From contig NC_080559.1 in assembly GCF_030253575.1 (NCBI RefSeq), forward strand, positions 35,654,501 to 35,718,500: a DNA stretch of 64,000 bases. The letters run 5' to 3'. Source of the stretch: Rhododendron vialii. Its lineage: Eukaryota > Streptophyta > Magnoliopsida > Ericales > Ericaceae. Both the position numbers and the translations under genes were made by a program. Positions 46,461 to 57,229 of the stretch are shown here, piece by piece; within the stretch, counting starts at the first letter, position 1, and every line of letters begins with the position of its first letter. The notes under the pieces were generated by a model. It had not been told where the DNA came from. It worked only from the letters and a program-made list of their open reading frames with translations, and did not search any database.

Positions 46461-49400
46461 GCATCTTCAAACTTGCACCTAAAGATTTAACTAAAATTAG
46501 TGCACACAGGTAATGGTACAAAGTGATGGGTGGAGCATGCTTGGCAATGTTATTAAAACCCAGCAAGTATGCTGACAAAAAATATATAACACCTCAGAAT
46601 TATCAAGGGCCCGGATAGAATGCAATGACATACCATCTCAATGTACTTTAATTGCTTCAAAACTTGATCTGTATCCAGCTCCTAAAACAGGCAAACAAAT
46701 AGGTATAATGGTGAGAAGACCACAGCAAACTATTTGAGAACAACAATGAATCAAAGGCATCAATCATCCGTGAATTAGATGAAAATTTTGAACATAGAAA
46801 GATGAATAATACTATAGAATCCTAGAATAAGATGAAAGACAAACGATGAGGCAGTACAGACCCAAAGACATACAAAAGAAGAAGAAAAAATTACCTGGGG
46901 TACAGCACAATCAGCATGAGCTGGATCCCAGAGGACAGCGCAGAAACATTCCCAGTCGTCTGTTTGAACTTCAAAAAGAGGAGCCCTGTGGATACCATTA
47001 AGAGCATTGAGTACCTTGATCATAATAAAGATCCACTCAAATCATCTTTATACAGAATGAAATATTTCAAAATATGAAAATAGAACAGCACATGAAAATA
47101 TAGACAAAAAATTAGAAGTTGTACAGGCTCAGCCCTAAAGCAGCAAAGTTGCAGTAGATTGTAACAATTTCAGCCACCAACTTAATGATATGAAGGATGA
47201 CAATATGGAAAAATTAGCACAATTTCTCTCTAATAAAACCAAAAATAGAAACTGTTGCTATCTTCATCCAAGTAATTTACTTCCATGCATGCATACCAAT
47301 GTAATAGAACATCAAATACCCATAAGCCCACCAAATTGTAATCATCATCCTGGTTTTATCCACTGAATACAGGATTCATGCGAACTAACTTATAAACTAT
47401 TCTGACATTCTGTATCCATGAACTTGAACTCCATTCTACTGCAAACAAGGAAAAACTTAAAGAGAAAAATAGCAAGATGAATCCACCAGTAGACTATTCC
47501 CAAACCACCATACTGTATCTTCAACAACCTGGTGAAATCATTTGAATCAGAGATGGAAGTATTTCTATTTATTTCTCCTTCGTCTGATGAACTTATTAAA
47601 TCAGAACTCCCAGCCATTCTTTCCGTAATGTACTGCAATATGTTGTTCAATGCCGTAATCTTGCTCCCCAATCACCCAAATGTACAGGGCATGGAACAAA
47701 AATTGTTCCTTCACAAAGATGTAGAGCTGCCTTCATGACATAATCACATAGACCCAATCCACTTTCATTATTCCACACATCTCAAAAAATTGTAAATATC
47801 TTTCAATACGAATCTCTATTAATATGCAATATGGATCTTATTTGATAGATCGCAATTAGTTCTATTATACGAAAATATCAAAATCATAAAATCCATTATC
47901 ATTTGAAAGATATAGACAATTTAAATCATGACACGAATGCCGAAAATGGACTAACAAACACAGAATCTATGATAACGGTATGCATGATCAAAGTCACTAG
48001 TCCTTATCAACAATATACAAAAACACTATCGTATTCTTAATAGAGGTATACCAGAAAATTACGAACTGCTACATATAGAAGATTGCTCTTACTTCCATAA
48101 AATAATAGGATGACAACATGTAAAGTTTCTGTGACTCTGCATTCCTCATTTCTTCTTTGACACATGTAACATACTAGCTCCTAGTGATCCAAAATGGAAA
48201 TATTCATTCTTTCTGGTTACCTGCGCCACTTTCCGCAAATGGCTCCATCACCACCTTCTCCCATACCTTCTATGACTTCTCGACATTGAAGCCAATTACC
48301 AATAGAGCTGACTCTAGAAGGCTTGTTGGAATTCCACCCCTACAGGTATTGTAATAAAGTCATTTCTCTCAAGTATTCCTGCAATTCTACTGCCAACTGG
48401 AACTTTAAAAGAAAATATTATATATAGAAGCCTCACAAGCAAGCTAACTAGCTCTGAAGGATCGATTTCCGATTGGTCCCCAATGGTATCAACCTCCCTA
48501 CACCAAATACGAGAACCAAGAGAAGTTAGGGGAGAGACACAACACACATGGCAAGTGATTAGAACGAGCTTCGACCCTTCTGTCAAGGAAACAAGATGCG
48601 CAAAGTTAACTGGTACTAACAGCAAAACTAATCACCACTTTTCCACACAAAGAACCACAATTCCCAGAAGAAGAAAAAAAAAGAAGAAGAAAAGAAACAA
48701 GTTATTCAGAATAGCTCATATGAGGGAATTTTCAAAAACCTCTCATTTCTAGCTGACATGTGCTTTTCTTCTTGGGCTTCCTTAAAATAAGATCACAGCT
48801 CAAACAAGCCACAACCTATGGGATAGCAGAGTGCAAATTCTGTTGATAAAAGGCACCATGTCATCATTCTAACGCACGATAGTTTAGAAAGCTGCATTTC
48901 TGCAAGCCTCCAAACAAATGGTGGACATTCGTTCAACAGAGGTGTCAAGCTCAAAGGTATCCAAGACAGCTATCGTCTATTGGAAGTCCTTTCCGTGGTC
49001 AATATAAGGTTGTGTTGCCCAGATGTTATAATGGGGAACAAAAAAGAGTTTAAGTTTTCAAGTCCATGTGATGGCTTCAGCAGATGCTTTTTGTCTACCC
49101 ATCCAACTAACAGTAGGTCGGTAAGTAAACTCAAATTTTTTCCTAAACCCAAACCTAGAACTCTTAAATCATAACGGAAGTTGAGAACCATGAAGGTTAA
49201 TTCAAGAATATTGGTAGAACATACTCGACAGAAGGACCACACCAGTCAGGAACCTCTGCTTGAAAATCTTGACCAATTCGAACACCAGGTTCATATGGCT
49301 CAGTGCCTATCAACATGGATGCCATAGGACCTAACTCCTTTTCAGATGTTGCATTTCTAAATCTGCTCCTTTCACTGCTGATATTCACTGTTTTACTCTT

Positions 49401-50387
49401 AGTGTCCTCCTTCAAAATTTTATGTTTCTTTTTTGAACAAGATTGGCAGTACCATTCATCAACTGGTATCTTCCTTATACGAGGGTTGCAACAAGAGACA
49501 TGAAAAGCCTCTTCACAATGGTCACAAATTAGCATCTTCACTGTAGTTTCTGGATGATCACAAACTTTGCATGTCCATACATAACTGCTGTCACAACGTG
49601 TTCCAGGAGTTCCAGCAGAAGGGTGCAGCCTAGTAGGCAAAACTCCTTCAAGCAGGCCCTGGCTTCTAAGAATAGAAATGAAAATTTCTTTTTCCGACCG
49701 ATCATCATGCACACCATCCACAACCAATGCACTAGAAGAGGAGCATTCACCAGTGTCATCCACTTCAATCCTCAAGGCAGATGAACCAAGCTCCACATTT
49801 GACTTTGATGATGAATAACTGTCATTTACACAGCCGAAATCTAAAGCCGTATGCATATCACTTTTCAAGGCTTCTTTCGATTCTTTCAAACCAGGCTCCT
49901 CCCCAACTACACACCCACTGATGGATTCTGAGTTCAAAACAAGAACCTCCCTACCACATTCAACAGGAGGCATTACAGAAACCATGCGTCCCTCCTTGCC
50001 TACCACTGAAGCGGCTTCAGATCTGATGGCAGAAATACATCCTCCACTTAGATTTGCTGATGTAAGGGCTTGGAAAACAGAAACAGCATTTGTTTGGAGC
50101 TTTCTTCGCTTGTACACAAAAGCAGGTCTAGAATTCTCAGACATAGTACTGACAGTTGACAGCTGAGAACAACTACTTGCAAAATTTAAGGAGCATATAT
50201 CATCTATATTCTTGTTCCCCACAATAACCGGAACAACTTCTTCGTACCCATCCCGAGGATTTTTCTCCCACTTTGGACACTGCTGCCAACTTTCTTCAAT
50301 TGAACCAGAAAGAGAACTCTGAATCAGCATCCTCACCTGACAACCTTCAATACTATTCAAGTGTATGTTGCTTTTGTTTACTCCCAA
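43812..50387 (-). CDS. PHD-finger nuclear protein
   Basis: Six exons on the minus strand: 50387-49225, 48497-48437, 48339-48221, 46985-46895, 46681-46634, 43913-43812. They join in frame to 527 residues. A C4HC3 PHD finger spans about 272-318, with ligands C273, C276, C288, C291, H296, C299, C314 and C317 ([10 protein letters not shown] to WYCQSCSKK). PHD fingers usually read histone H3 tails. The C-terminal third holds a plant-conserved block: [71 protein letters not shown]. The first half is low-complexity and Ser-rich, with a basic YKRRKL near 92-97. No catalytic domain is seen; the protein is probably a chromatin reader. Intron 5 (43914-46633) contains an RTE LINE in the same direction, and intron 3 holds a worn Stowaway copy. 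I give no symbol because the orthology is uncertain. Confidence 0.88.
44612..46015 (-). mobile_element. RTE-clade LINE fragment in the last intron of the PHD gene
   Basis: Same family as 10860-12172, here on the minus strand: [57 protein letters not shown] and [20 protein letters not shown] are readable. It starts about 150 bases further 5' than the other copy ([13 protein letters not shown] visible) and ends at the same 3' tail with an ACCAAACCGAGCC-type sequence. Several stops and shifts break it, and the RT active site reads FIDD instead of FADD. It lies in the sense direction of the host gene, between the last two exons. Confidence 0.85.
46423..46458. repeat. (AG)n microsatellite
   Basis: About 18 AG units in the last intron of the PHD gene, just outside the LINE. 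Confidence 0.85.
47770..47945. mobile_element. Worn relative of the 16-kb Stowaway MITE
   Basis: The interior shares ATGGATCTTATTTGATAGAT, CAATTAGTT and the paired ATATCTTTCAAT/TTGAAAGATAT blocks, in the same order as 16092-16336. The CTCCCTCCG ends are no longer recognisable. It sits in an intron of the PHD gene. Confidence 0.65.
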
Positions 50388-50892
50388 AAGAAGTAACTTA
50401 ACTGTTCCCCTCTTAGTTCTGGCACGTCAGAGCCCTACTCAATTACTAAACCAGCTTCGTAGTTCTCCGACCCATTGACTCCAGATTGCTACGTCATCAC
50501 TTAGCAAAAGCAATCAATGAATAAGACGAGGTAAATCTAGAATTTCCAAACTTGTTATCTGCATTCCGAAACACAACAAACAACACTAAAACTTCATTGT
50601 AATAAATCAAGAAGTCACTGATTCCAAAAAGATGCACAAAACATCAGTTGCCCAAAACGAAGTATGAAATTAAAATAGTTGCATTGCAACACAAAGTCAC
50701 TGATTCCAAAAATGTGCAGAAAACATCAGTTGCCCAAAGTGAAGTACGAAATTAAAAAAGTTGCATTGCAACACCTCAGCTGTTATAGGGCAGGTCAAAT
50801 TTGAAGTCAGGATCAAGGCTTCCCAAAGCAGGAATATTAAGCCTACCTCTTTATCCTCTCAGCTCTGCCAGAATTGGCACATTTCTCTCTAG
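50388..50892. other. 5' flank of the PHD gene with a tandem duplication
   Basis: No coding frame is seen. Two copies of an 82-bp unit occupy 50613-50776 (listed separately). The transcript leader of the minus-strand PHD gene should start here. Confidence 0.5.
50613..50776. repeat. Tandem duplication, two 82-bp units
   Basis: Units beginning AGTCACTGATTCCAAAAA at 50613 and 50695 and ending GCATTGCAACAC differ at about six positions. It lies 0.2-0.4 kb upstream of the PHD start codon. Confidence 0.85.
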
Positions 50893-51446
50893 CAGTGTAA
50901 AGGCACTAGGCGCATGCCTCATCAGAGCGAGGCGCAAGTTGTGGAAAACAATTAGAATACCGATATAGGCAAAATTAGCAACACAAACAAATAAATGCTT
51001 CATTATTTCAATACCATAATACTAATGAATATATCCGTGGTTTTTTATTTGAGCAATGAAGACAAATAGCAATACAAGTACTTGCGAGTGGTGACGGTAA
51101 GACTCTGTTCGTTTTGACTGCATAAAAGAAGAAACAAAAACAGAGCAAAGGAAGAAGAAGACGCAGCAGAAGAACAAGAAGAGGAAGAAAAAGAGGAAGA
51201 CGAAAATGAAGAGGATGACAAAGAAAAAGAGGAAGAAGAAGAAGAAACCTGGAATGGAAGAAGAAAACATAGAAGATCTGTACTAATCTGAGTGCAGATC
51301 TAAAAATAACCGTGAGGCGCGCGCCTCAGGCACTTCAAGTGCGGTTAACGTATATGCGCCTCGCCTCGACTCCCCGAGGCCCTTTCACTGCGACTTGCCT
51401 CGCCTCAACACGTAGGTGCGTGAGGCGCACGCCTTTTAAAACACTG
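50893..51446. mobile_element. hAT-type non-autonomous element, 554 bp
   Basis: The element runs from CAGTGT to ACACTG, with inverted ends that continue as AAAGGC-type blocks, and is flanked by perfect 8-bp duplications CTCTCTAG at 50885-50892 and 51447-51454. An 8-bp duplication with CA to TG ends is the hAT signature. The margins are rich in GAGGCG/CGCCTC motifs, and the middle (about 51120-51250) is an A/G-rich tract. No transposase is present. The GC-rich margin resembles the smaller element at 53348-53630. Confidence 0.85.
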
Positions 51447-51454
51447 CTCTCTAG

Positions 51455-53339
51455 TTCATAAGCTCTTCTATTCTATAAGCCACAGTTTTATCAGATTGGT
51501 ATTTTTCTTGTATAAGCTCATGCCTTGGTTTTTGCATCTCTTGCAGATTCCTTGGTTTTAATAAAATGGTAATTACCACACACAAAGAAAACTCAGATTG
51601 CATCCACAATATGTAGATCACAATGGAACATCATGGGTAGGTCTATCCCCAACTCACGTGTTGACGTTGTCCTGTATTGGTGTGTTTGGCTTTTGTCGTG
51701 TGTAACATAATATTTATTATAAAAAATTCCTAATCAGAGAGGAAGTACAGCATCCTATTAGTTCTGAGCACCAAACTTAATATGATCCAGTAAGAACATA
51801 ACGGCTTTGGGAAGGTGGTAAAATATATATGTTCTTAGGTTTATAAATACAACAAAACGAAAGAATGAAACAACGCTGTTATGTGGGCTAGTCTGGGCAT
51901 TATAAGCAGTAACTTGAGACAAAGGGAAGAAGAAGAAGAAGAAGAAGAAGAAGAAGAAACAATTGTATCTTTCAATTTTAATACAAAATTGATGAAGGAA
52001 AAAGTTTGGAATTCAGCTAAGGGTGATGTGCGTACAAAACACCAGGGACTGTTTCGACTTTGCGTACAGCAGCTGCAAAGAAGAAGACGAACACCTTAGG
52101 CATCACAACCAGAACCAGGGCCTCTTTGGCATCGCACAAAGAATAAGATTGCATCACAAAACCTTAAGAACTTGAAAGCTACCGGATATTGTGGATCTTC
52201 ATTCATTAACCATGCTTCAAAATCTAGAAGTAACATCAATTTAGAGCTTATAATTATTCAATGCAAAACCCTATCGGCTCTACTCCTATTCCCTACAGTT
52301 CTAGATGGAAAGAATCTATCAAGTGATGAAATGAACCTAATGATGGACATCTACATTGCATAATGAGAAGGCTATATGCTTGACACAATGAACCTCACAA
52401 TAGTTGCATACGACCCATTAAAACATGTGTTTAAATGAATATAAACACAAATTTGTTGTCACTAGACTCAGTACTCGGCCAATGTAACAACCCATGGTGG
52501 CCCTACACCCCATGGCAAGAAACTTTTGAACTACAAATATCCTTTCCTCTTCTTGTGAACTGCATCAGGAGACAAAATCACAATCTTAGTAAGTGATGGT
52601 GCATAATTTTAGGAGGAATGGGGATTATATTTGGCTGCTCATTAGCTGTGACATTATGGAACTTATCTCTTGGTGGAGACGCCTTGGGTGGTTTCGGCTT
52701 GCTCCCAAATGATTCAAATTAGTTTGAGGGGTGCATTATTTTCTCACCATCTTGTACGTATGGTTGGAGAAGAAGGAAAGGATATTTGAGGATAAGCTGG
52801 ATGATACATAGTCTTTTATGGGAATTTGTCTCCCATGTGTGTGCAAATTGAAAAATGTTCTTTACTAGAAATTATTAGCATTTTTTCCTTCAAACAACCA
52901 AGTACTTCGGGGTATAACGGAGTCCATGTAACATGAACTATACCTATTTGATATCAACCAAGTAAATAGTTTCCATTAGTTTATGCATCAAAGCCTTGAA
53001 AAAAAACCCCATGAGCCAACTATCCCATCCTATGCCATATTCACCTTGACCAAGGTTTGAACAAGCCATAGAGCCTCACCATAAGGTCAATGAACTCCCC
53101 AAACTCCTAGTCAAGTACCTCCCTACATAAAACGAATATTGCACACAACATTTCCCCGTCTCTACAAAGATACCCTACAGTAGCCATGTATCCACTACCA
53201 AACTGATTATAGCCAGAAAGTCACCCTCTTTACTTCACAACACACCTGCAACACCAAAGCTTCACTCTTCGAACATCCCTCGTAACATATCTCACAAAGT
53301 CCCCCCACGCCTTTCGAACTCCTTTCCATAAACTTATAA
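51455..53339. other. Repeat-rich spacer, partly the old L1
   Basis: A (GAA)n tract lies at 51926-51959. The right part, from roughly 52700 to 53339, may be the 3' portion of the minus-strand L1 whose RT end is readable at 53640-54098, but its coding sequence is too worn to read with confidence. No gene is seen. Confidence 0.4.
51926..51959. repeat. (GAA)n microsatellite
   Basis: About eleven AGA/GAA units; the glutamate-rich frame over it is not a gene. Confidence 0.85.
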
Positions 53340-53347
53340 CATGAGAA

Positions 53348-53630
53348 CATAGTTGTCAAAGGCGCGCGCCTAGGCGCAAAGCGAGGCGAGGCGAGGCGCA
53401 CGCCCAGCGCCTTACTGACCCCCAGGCGAGGCGACTTGAAAAAGGCGAGCAAAAAAGGGACAAGGCGCAAAAAAGCACGCTTCTTTCAAATCGATCAAAA
53501 AAGCGCACATAACACAATTATATTCAGAAATAAATATTTTTTTCGTATAGGTGTGCCTCTCTTCAAAAAGGCGCGCGCCTCTCGCCTCAAGCCCAACAGA
53601 ACTTTGCGCCTTCCGCCCTTAACAACTATG
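53348..53630. mobile_element. hAT-type MITE, 283 bp, GC-rich
   Basis: Ends CATAGTTGTCAAAGGCG and CGCCCTTAACAACTATG are inverted repeats (14 or more of 17 match). Perfect 8-bp target duplications CATGAGAA flank it at 53340-53347 and 53631-53638. The interior is full of GGCGCGCGCC and GAGGCG motifs around an AT-rich core and codes for nothing. It is inserted in the old minus-strand L1. Confidence 0.93.
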
Positions 53631-53639
53631 CATGAGAAA

Positions 53640-54098
53640 TATCGCTTGATCCTTTCCAACCTCTTGGGAACTGTGAACTCAGACCGGCATCACAAATAAA
53701 GACATAAAAGACTTAGGCAAACTTCACTAAGTACTCCGATAAGGATAAGTCTATCCCCCTTAGATATTATCTCATCGTCTCTTCTAATATCCCTCCACCA
53801 CTGAATCCCACTCGGTTTTGGCCTTAAAAAAGACCCCAATAAGGCATGCCCAAATGGGTAGAGCAAAAAGTCCCCACTTTACATCCCATTAGAGTAGCTA
53901 ACAAATCAATGTTGACTACCTCCCCCACTGAAAAAACCTCAGCCATCCCATAATACTGCCTCAAAGCACAACAAAACACACCAGATATAACTAATCTGAG
54001 TAGCATTTGATGGGTAAAAGACAGGGCATCATCAACATGTAAGTTGCAACCAATCAAAGTCTTCCAGAAACCTCTGTCTGCTGTCCTAAGAAGCAAGC
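53640..54098 (-). mobile_element. L1-type LINE fragment (reverse transcriptase region)
   Basis: On the minus strand the translated sequence shows a late RT segment: a weak VDDALSF in place of the FADD box region, then GEVVNIDLLATLMGCKVG and THLGMP, which match the L1 sequence between the RT core and the C-terminus. Beyond it, AKTEWDSVVE and a worn SLFVMP block follow. Many stops and shifts break it. It is cut by the hAT MITE at 53348-53630 and by the 2.3-kb element at 54110-56456, so it is older than both. A little more of it may continue beyond 56467. Confidence 0.7.
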
Positions 54099-54418
54099 GA
54101 CCAAGACCTATGAAGCACAGATACTCCATTTTGGCCTCCGTATCACGTATCGTATCCGTATTGGATACCGATACTCTCGGATACTCTCCAGATATGTATC
54201 CAATACGTTTTTTTAAAGTATCCTGCTTTTAGAATTATTTTTTGGTATCCTGATACTCTCGGATACACGTGGATACTCTCGGATATGCTTCGGATACGTA
54301 TCCGATATGTTTTGGATACGCGAGGATACGTTTTGGATACACGCGAGGGTAAATATGTTATTACTTAATATATATACACACACACACATAAATATACGGG
54401 GCCGTCCCACTCACAAAA

Positions 54419-55385
54419 CAAATAACACAACAATTAAAACTCAATCTCAGCCTTTGCTTTGGACAGCTGAGATGAGATCCCATAGCACACCTGTTACACC
54501 CAACTCAAGTCACGTGCTCTCTCTCTCTCCCCCTCTCTCTCCGTCGTCCTCTGCTCTCTTTCTCTCTCTCTCTCTCTCTACCCGTTCAGAGCTCCGGCGA
54601 GCAATCGAAGCCCCTAACGCAGGCGAGCAAACACCTCCCTCACGTTGCGCCAGCGAACGAACGAAGGTTGAAAGGCATGGGTTTGCTAAACATTCCGGGG
54701 TTCTAATTTCAAGGTAAATGAAGGGCTCGTTTTAGGCTTTTGCTGCACATCATGGGTTATGATTTCCGGTGAAGAAAGCTTTTCTGGCAAGGTTGTGGTG
54801 GAGGAGAAGGTTTGTCGGCGGCCTAAGGGCTTCAATTCATTTGTATCTTGTTAATTAACACTTTGACAGCGCTCTACAGCTGTTAATTTTGTAACTAAAA
54901 TTATTATTTAGTTTTCAATACAGTGGCATGAATGTCTGGTTTAGCTTTTCAGTGTGAAAAAGATGTTATTATAAGGTAGTAGTCTTGGTTTGGGGGTTTT
55001 AAGTTTAGTAAGTGCTTTGTGATTTTGGGGGAAGATTTATGGTTTGTGCACTTTTGCTGGAACACAGTCAACATAGCATGTTGATTTGGGTTTTACGGAT
55101 TGATTGAAATATTCAATTTGACTGCAGTAGACGATTAGGTATTTCTCTATGAGTAAAAGAACTAATAAGATGTAGGAAATTGAATACTCATAGGTGATAA
55201 TGCAAGCCAGAGCTCTGAAGTCTGAAAGGGCACAGAGAGAGAGATGAACGGGCAGAGAGAGAGACGTCCGGGGTTGGAGAGAAAGCATGTGACTTTGAGT
55301 TGGGTGTGAGTAGGTGTGTTGTGGGATCTAATCTCAATCGTCCAAAGCAAAGGCTAAGATTGAGTGTCAATTGTTGTGTTATTTG
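54419..55385. repeat. Long inverted repeat with 0.6-kb spacer
   Basis: The left arm, 54419 to about 54605, starts CAAATAACACAACAATT and contains GCCTTTGCTTTGGAC and CACCCAACTCAA. The right arm, about 55200-55385, is its reverse complement at roughly 80 per cent by eye. Arms are about 185 bases and hold CT-rich tracts. The spacer is more GC-rich, with a possible splice donor CAAGGTAAAT near 54713. It looks like an element with long terminal repeats that may have captured a 5' gene piece. The source is not recognised. Confidence 0.6.
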
Positions 55386-55649
55386 TTTCCGATCAAATTT
55401 TGATGATCTAGGCCGCTCAATATGATCAGAATGTGATTTTAAGGGTACCCGTGAGAAATCAGCAAAAAAAATGACCGGGAAGGGCTTGATCCGAACAGTT
55501 TCGAACAGTTTTTTATTGAACGGTTCAAATAAAAACTGCTCAAATCAAACCTTTTCCGGTCATTTTTTTTGCTAATTTCTCGCGGGCACCCTTAAAATCA
55601 CATTCTGCACACATTGAACGGTTCGGATCATAAAATTTTGATCGGAAAC
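55386..55649. repeat. Hairpin unit related to the next MITE
   Basis: The left arm starts TTTCCGATCAAATTTTGATG and the right arm ends CAAAATTTTGATCGGAAA in inverted sense; both contain GATTTTAAGGGT and AATGACCGG blocks. It shares these blocks with the interior of 55678-56045 but lacks that element's outer ends, so it is probably the remains of an earlier copy. Confidence 0.65.
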
Positions 55650-55677
55650 TATAATATATATATATATTTATATATAT

Positions 55678-56045
55678 CGGGACGGTTCCGGGGACACTTA
55701 AAAAAACCCTCCAAATCTTAATCTCATAGTTCCCGATCAAATTTTGATGATCCGAGCCGCTCAATGTGTTCAGAACGTGATTTTAAGGGTGCTCTCGAGA
55801 AACTGGTAAAAAAACTAACTGGAAGGGCTTGATTTGAGCAGTTTTTTATTGAAACATTCAATAAAGTTCAATAAAAAACTGTTCGGATGAAGCCCTTCCC
55901 GGTCATTTTTTTTGCTGATTTCTAGCGGGCACCCTTAAAATCACGTTCTGATTATATTGAGCGGCTCGGATCATCAAAATTCGATCGGAAACTTGGGGGG
56001 AGGAGGGGTTTAAGGGTTTTTTTAAGTGTCCCCGGAACCGCCCCG
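55678..56045. mobile_element. MITE with near-perfect 32-bp terminal repeats
   Basis: CGGGACGGTTCCGGGGACAC at the left end mirrors GTGTCCCCGGAACCGCCCCG at the right end; the terminal repeats match at about 31 of 32 positions. The whole 368 bp folds on itself. It is inserted in a TA-repeat stretch, fitting a TA target (Tc1/mariner-like), but the flanking repeats make the duplication impossible to prove. Confidence 0.75.
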
Positions 56046-56169
56046 TATATATATACACACACACACACAGAGGTCAAAAATGTAAGTAGGACTATATTGT
56101 TCTTTTTTCCCCACCAATCGACACTAAAAACACACCAACGATATCCTCTATCTTGACAACCTTGCAACA

Positions 56170-56205
<36 letters not shown>

Positions 56206-56467
56206 GTGTGTATGTAAATATACATATAACTATGTAGATATAGTTATATATATAACTATACGTAAATATATCTCTCTCGACATGTGAAGGGTGAACTTGT
56301 GTAATGGAAAACTTTAATCACTAATGAAATTTTAGGAATTAAAAATTATATATAATATATTTTTTATTTACTTTTATATTCGACGTATCCCACAACGTAT
56401 CGTATCATTCTTTTTGGAAAAATCACGTATCCACGTATCCGTATCTGTGCTTCTTAGACCAAGACCT

Positions 56468-57063
56468 CCAACAAGAGAGAACAATAAAGTTGATTGTCAA
56501 ATACACTATGATTATGTAAACACAATCGTAGTCAGAACTATCATACAGATAAAATCACTAGTGGCTACCCATTTGTCTGCTAATGACGAATTGATTTTGT
56601 AGCTAAGAGAGGATCAAAAACTGCCAACATTTTTGTTGGCCTCATTTTACCAATAGTGAGTTATCTTCATCACACATCACTTTCACTCATTCCTTCTTCA
56701 ATGTGTGCTTCTATTGAAAAACCCTCTTCCGTATGCATCGGACTATTGATGAGAAGGGTTGGGGAAGGCTTCAAACCCATAAAAATTCAGAACTCGCCGC
56801 TTAAATTTCTTTGTCAAGCTCAATATATTGATTCTTGCTGCTTTTGAACTTGTTGGATTAGGTTTGAGGAATATTGAATTAGACAGTTGGTATGCAATGA
56901 CGACCCCCAAAAGAGAATTTTATTTGCACAAGGGAGAGCTGTACCATTTAAAATGAAACCCAACAATTGGTGTTCACTTTCATAAAGTCATTGCATATAG
57001 TGTACCCTAACTAGTTTAATTGTTGAAGTACAATCTACGATGGGCCTTGAATTTCATACCCTA
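56468..57063. other. Spacer, possibly the end of the old L1
   Basis: The stretch right after the 11-bp duplication could be the 5' continuation of the minus-strand L1. The reading is too worn to call. No gene is seen. Confidence 0.35.
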
Positions 57064-57076
57064 AGCATCTAGGTGC

Positions 57077-57217
57077 ATTTCTGCTAGTTTGCTAGATTGA
57101 TTGATTCTTGTAGTGTGTAGTAGGTTCTCTTTGTAAAGATTGTTTGTATAAGGGGTTCTCCCCTGAGATTCTTGTTTGGTTGGCTATAAAACGCATCATT
57201 TACCACCAAAAAAAAAA
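57077..57217 (+). mobile_element. 5'-truncated L1-type 3' end with poly(A)
   Basis: About 140 bases ending in a run of ten A are framed by a perfect 13-14-bp direct repeat, AAGCATCTAGGTGC, at 57063-57076 and 57216-57229. Direct repeats of this length plus a poly(A) tail are the mark of LINE-driven insertion. The unit holds no coding sequence and ends CCACCAAAAAAAAAA. Confidence 0.75.
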
Positions 57218-57229
57218 GCATCTAGGTGC

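Larger units (their letters stand above)
54110..56456. mobile_element. Mutator-like non-autonomous element, 2347 bp, composite
   Basis: Ends carry GAAGCACAGATAC (54112 on) and GTATCTGTGCTTC (to 56453) as inverted repeats, flanked by a perfect 11-bp duplication GACCAAGACCT at 54099-54109 and 56457-56467. Both margins are packed with GGATACG/CGTATCC motifs. The duplication length and sub-terminal repeats suggest a Mutator-like element, though Mutator duplications are usually 9-10 bp. No transposase is seen. Inside lie a long inverted repeat (54419-55385), a hairpin unit (55386-55649) and an MITE (55678-56045). Confidence 0.7.

Noticed and set aside
51022-51270. Phe-rich minus-strand frame
   Set aside because: It is produced by the A/G-rich core of the hAT-type element and has no family match.
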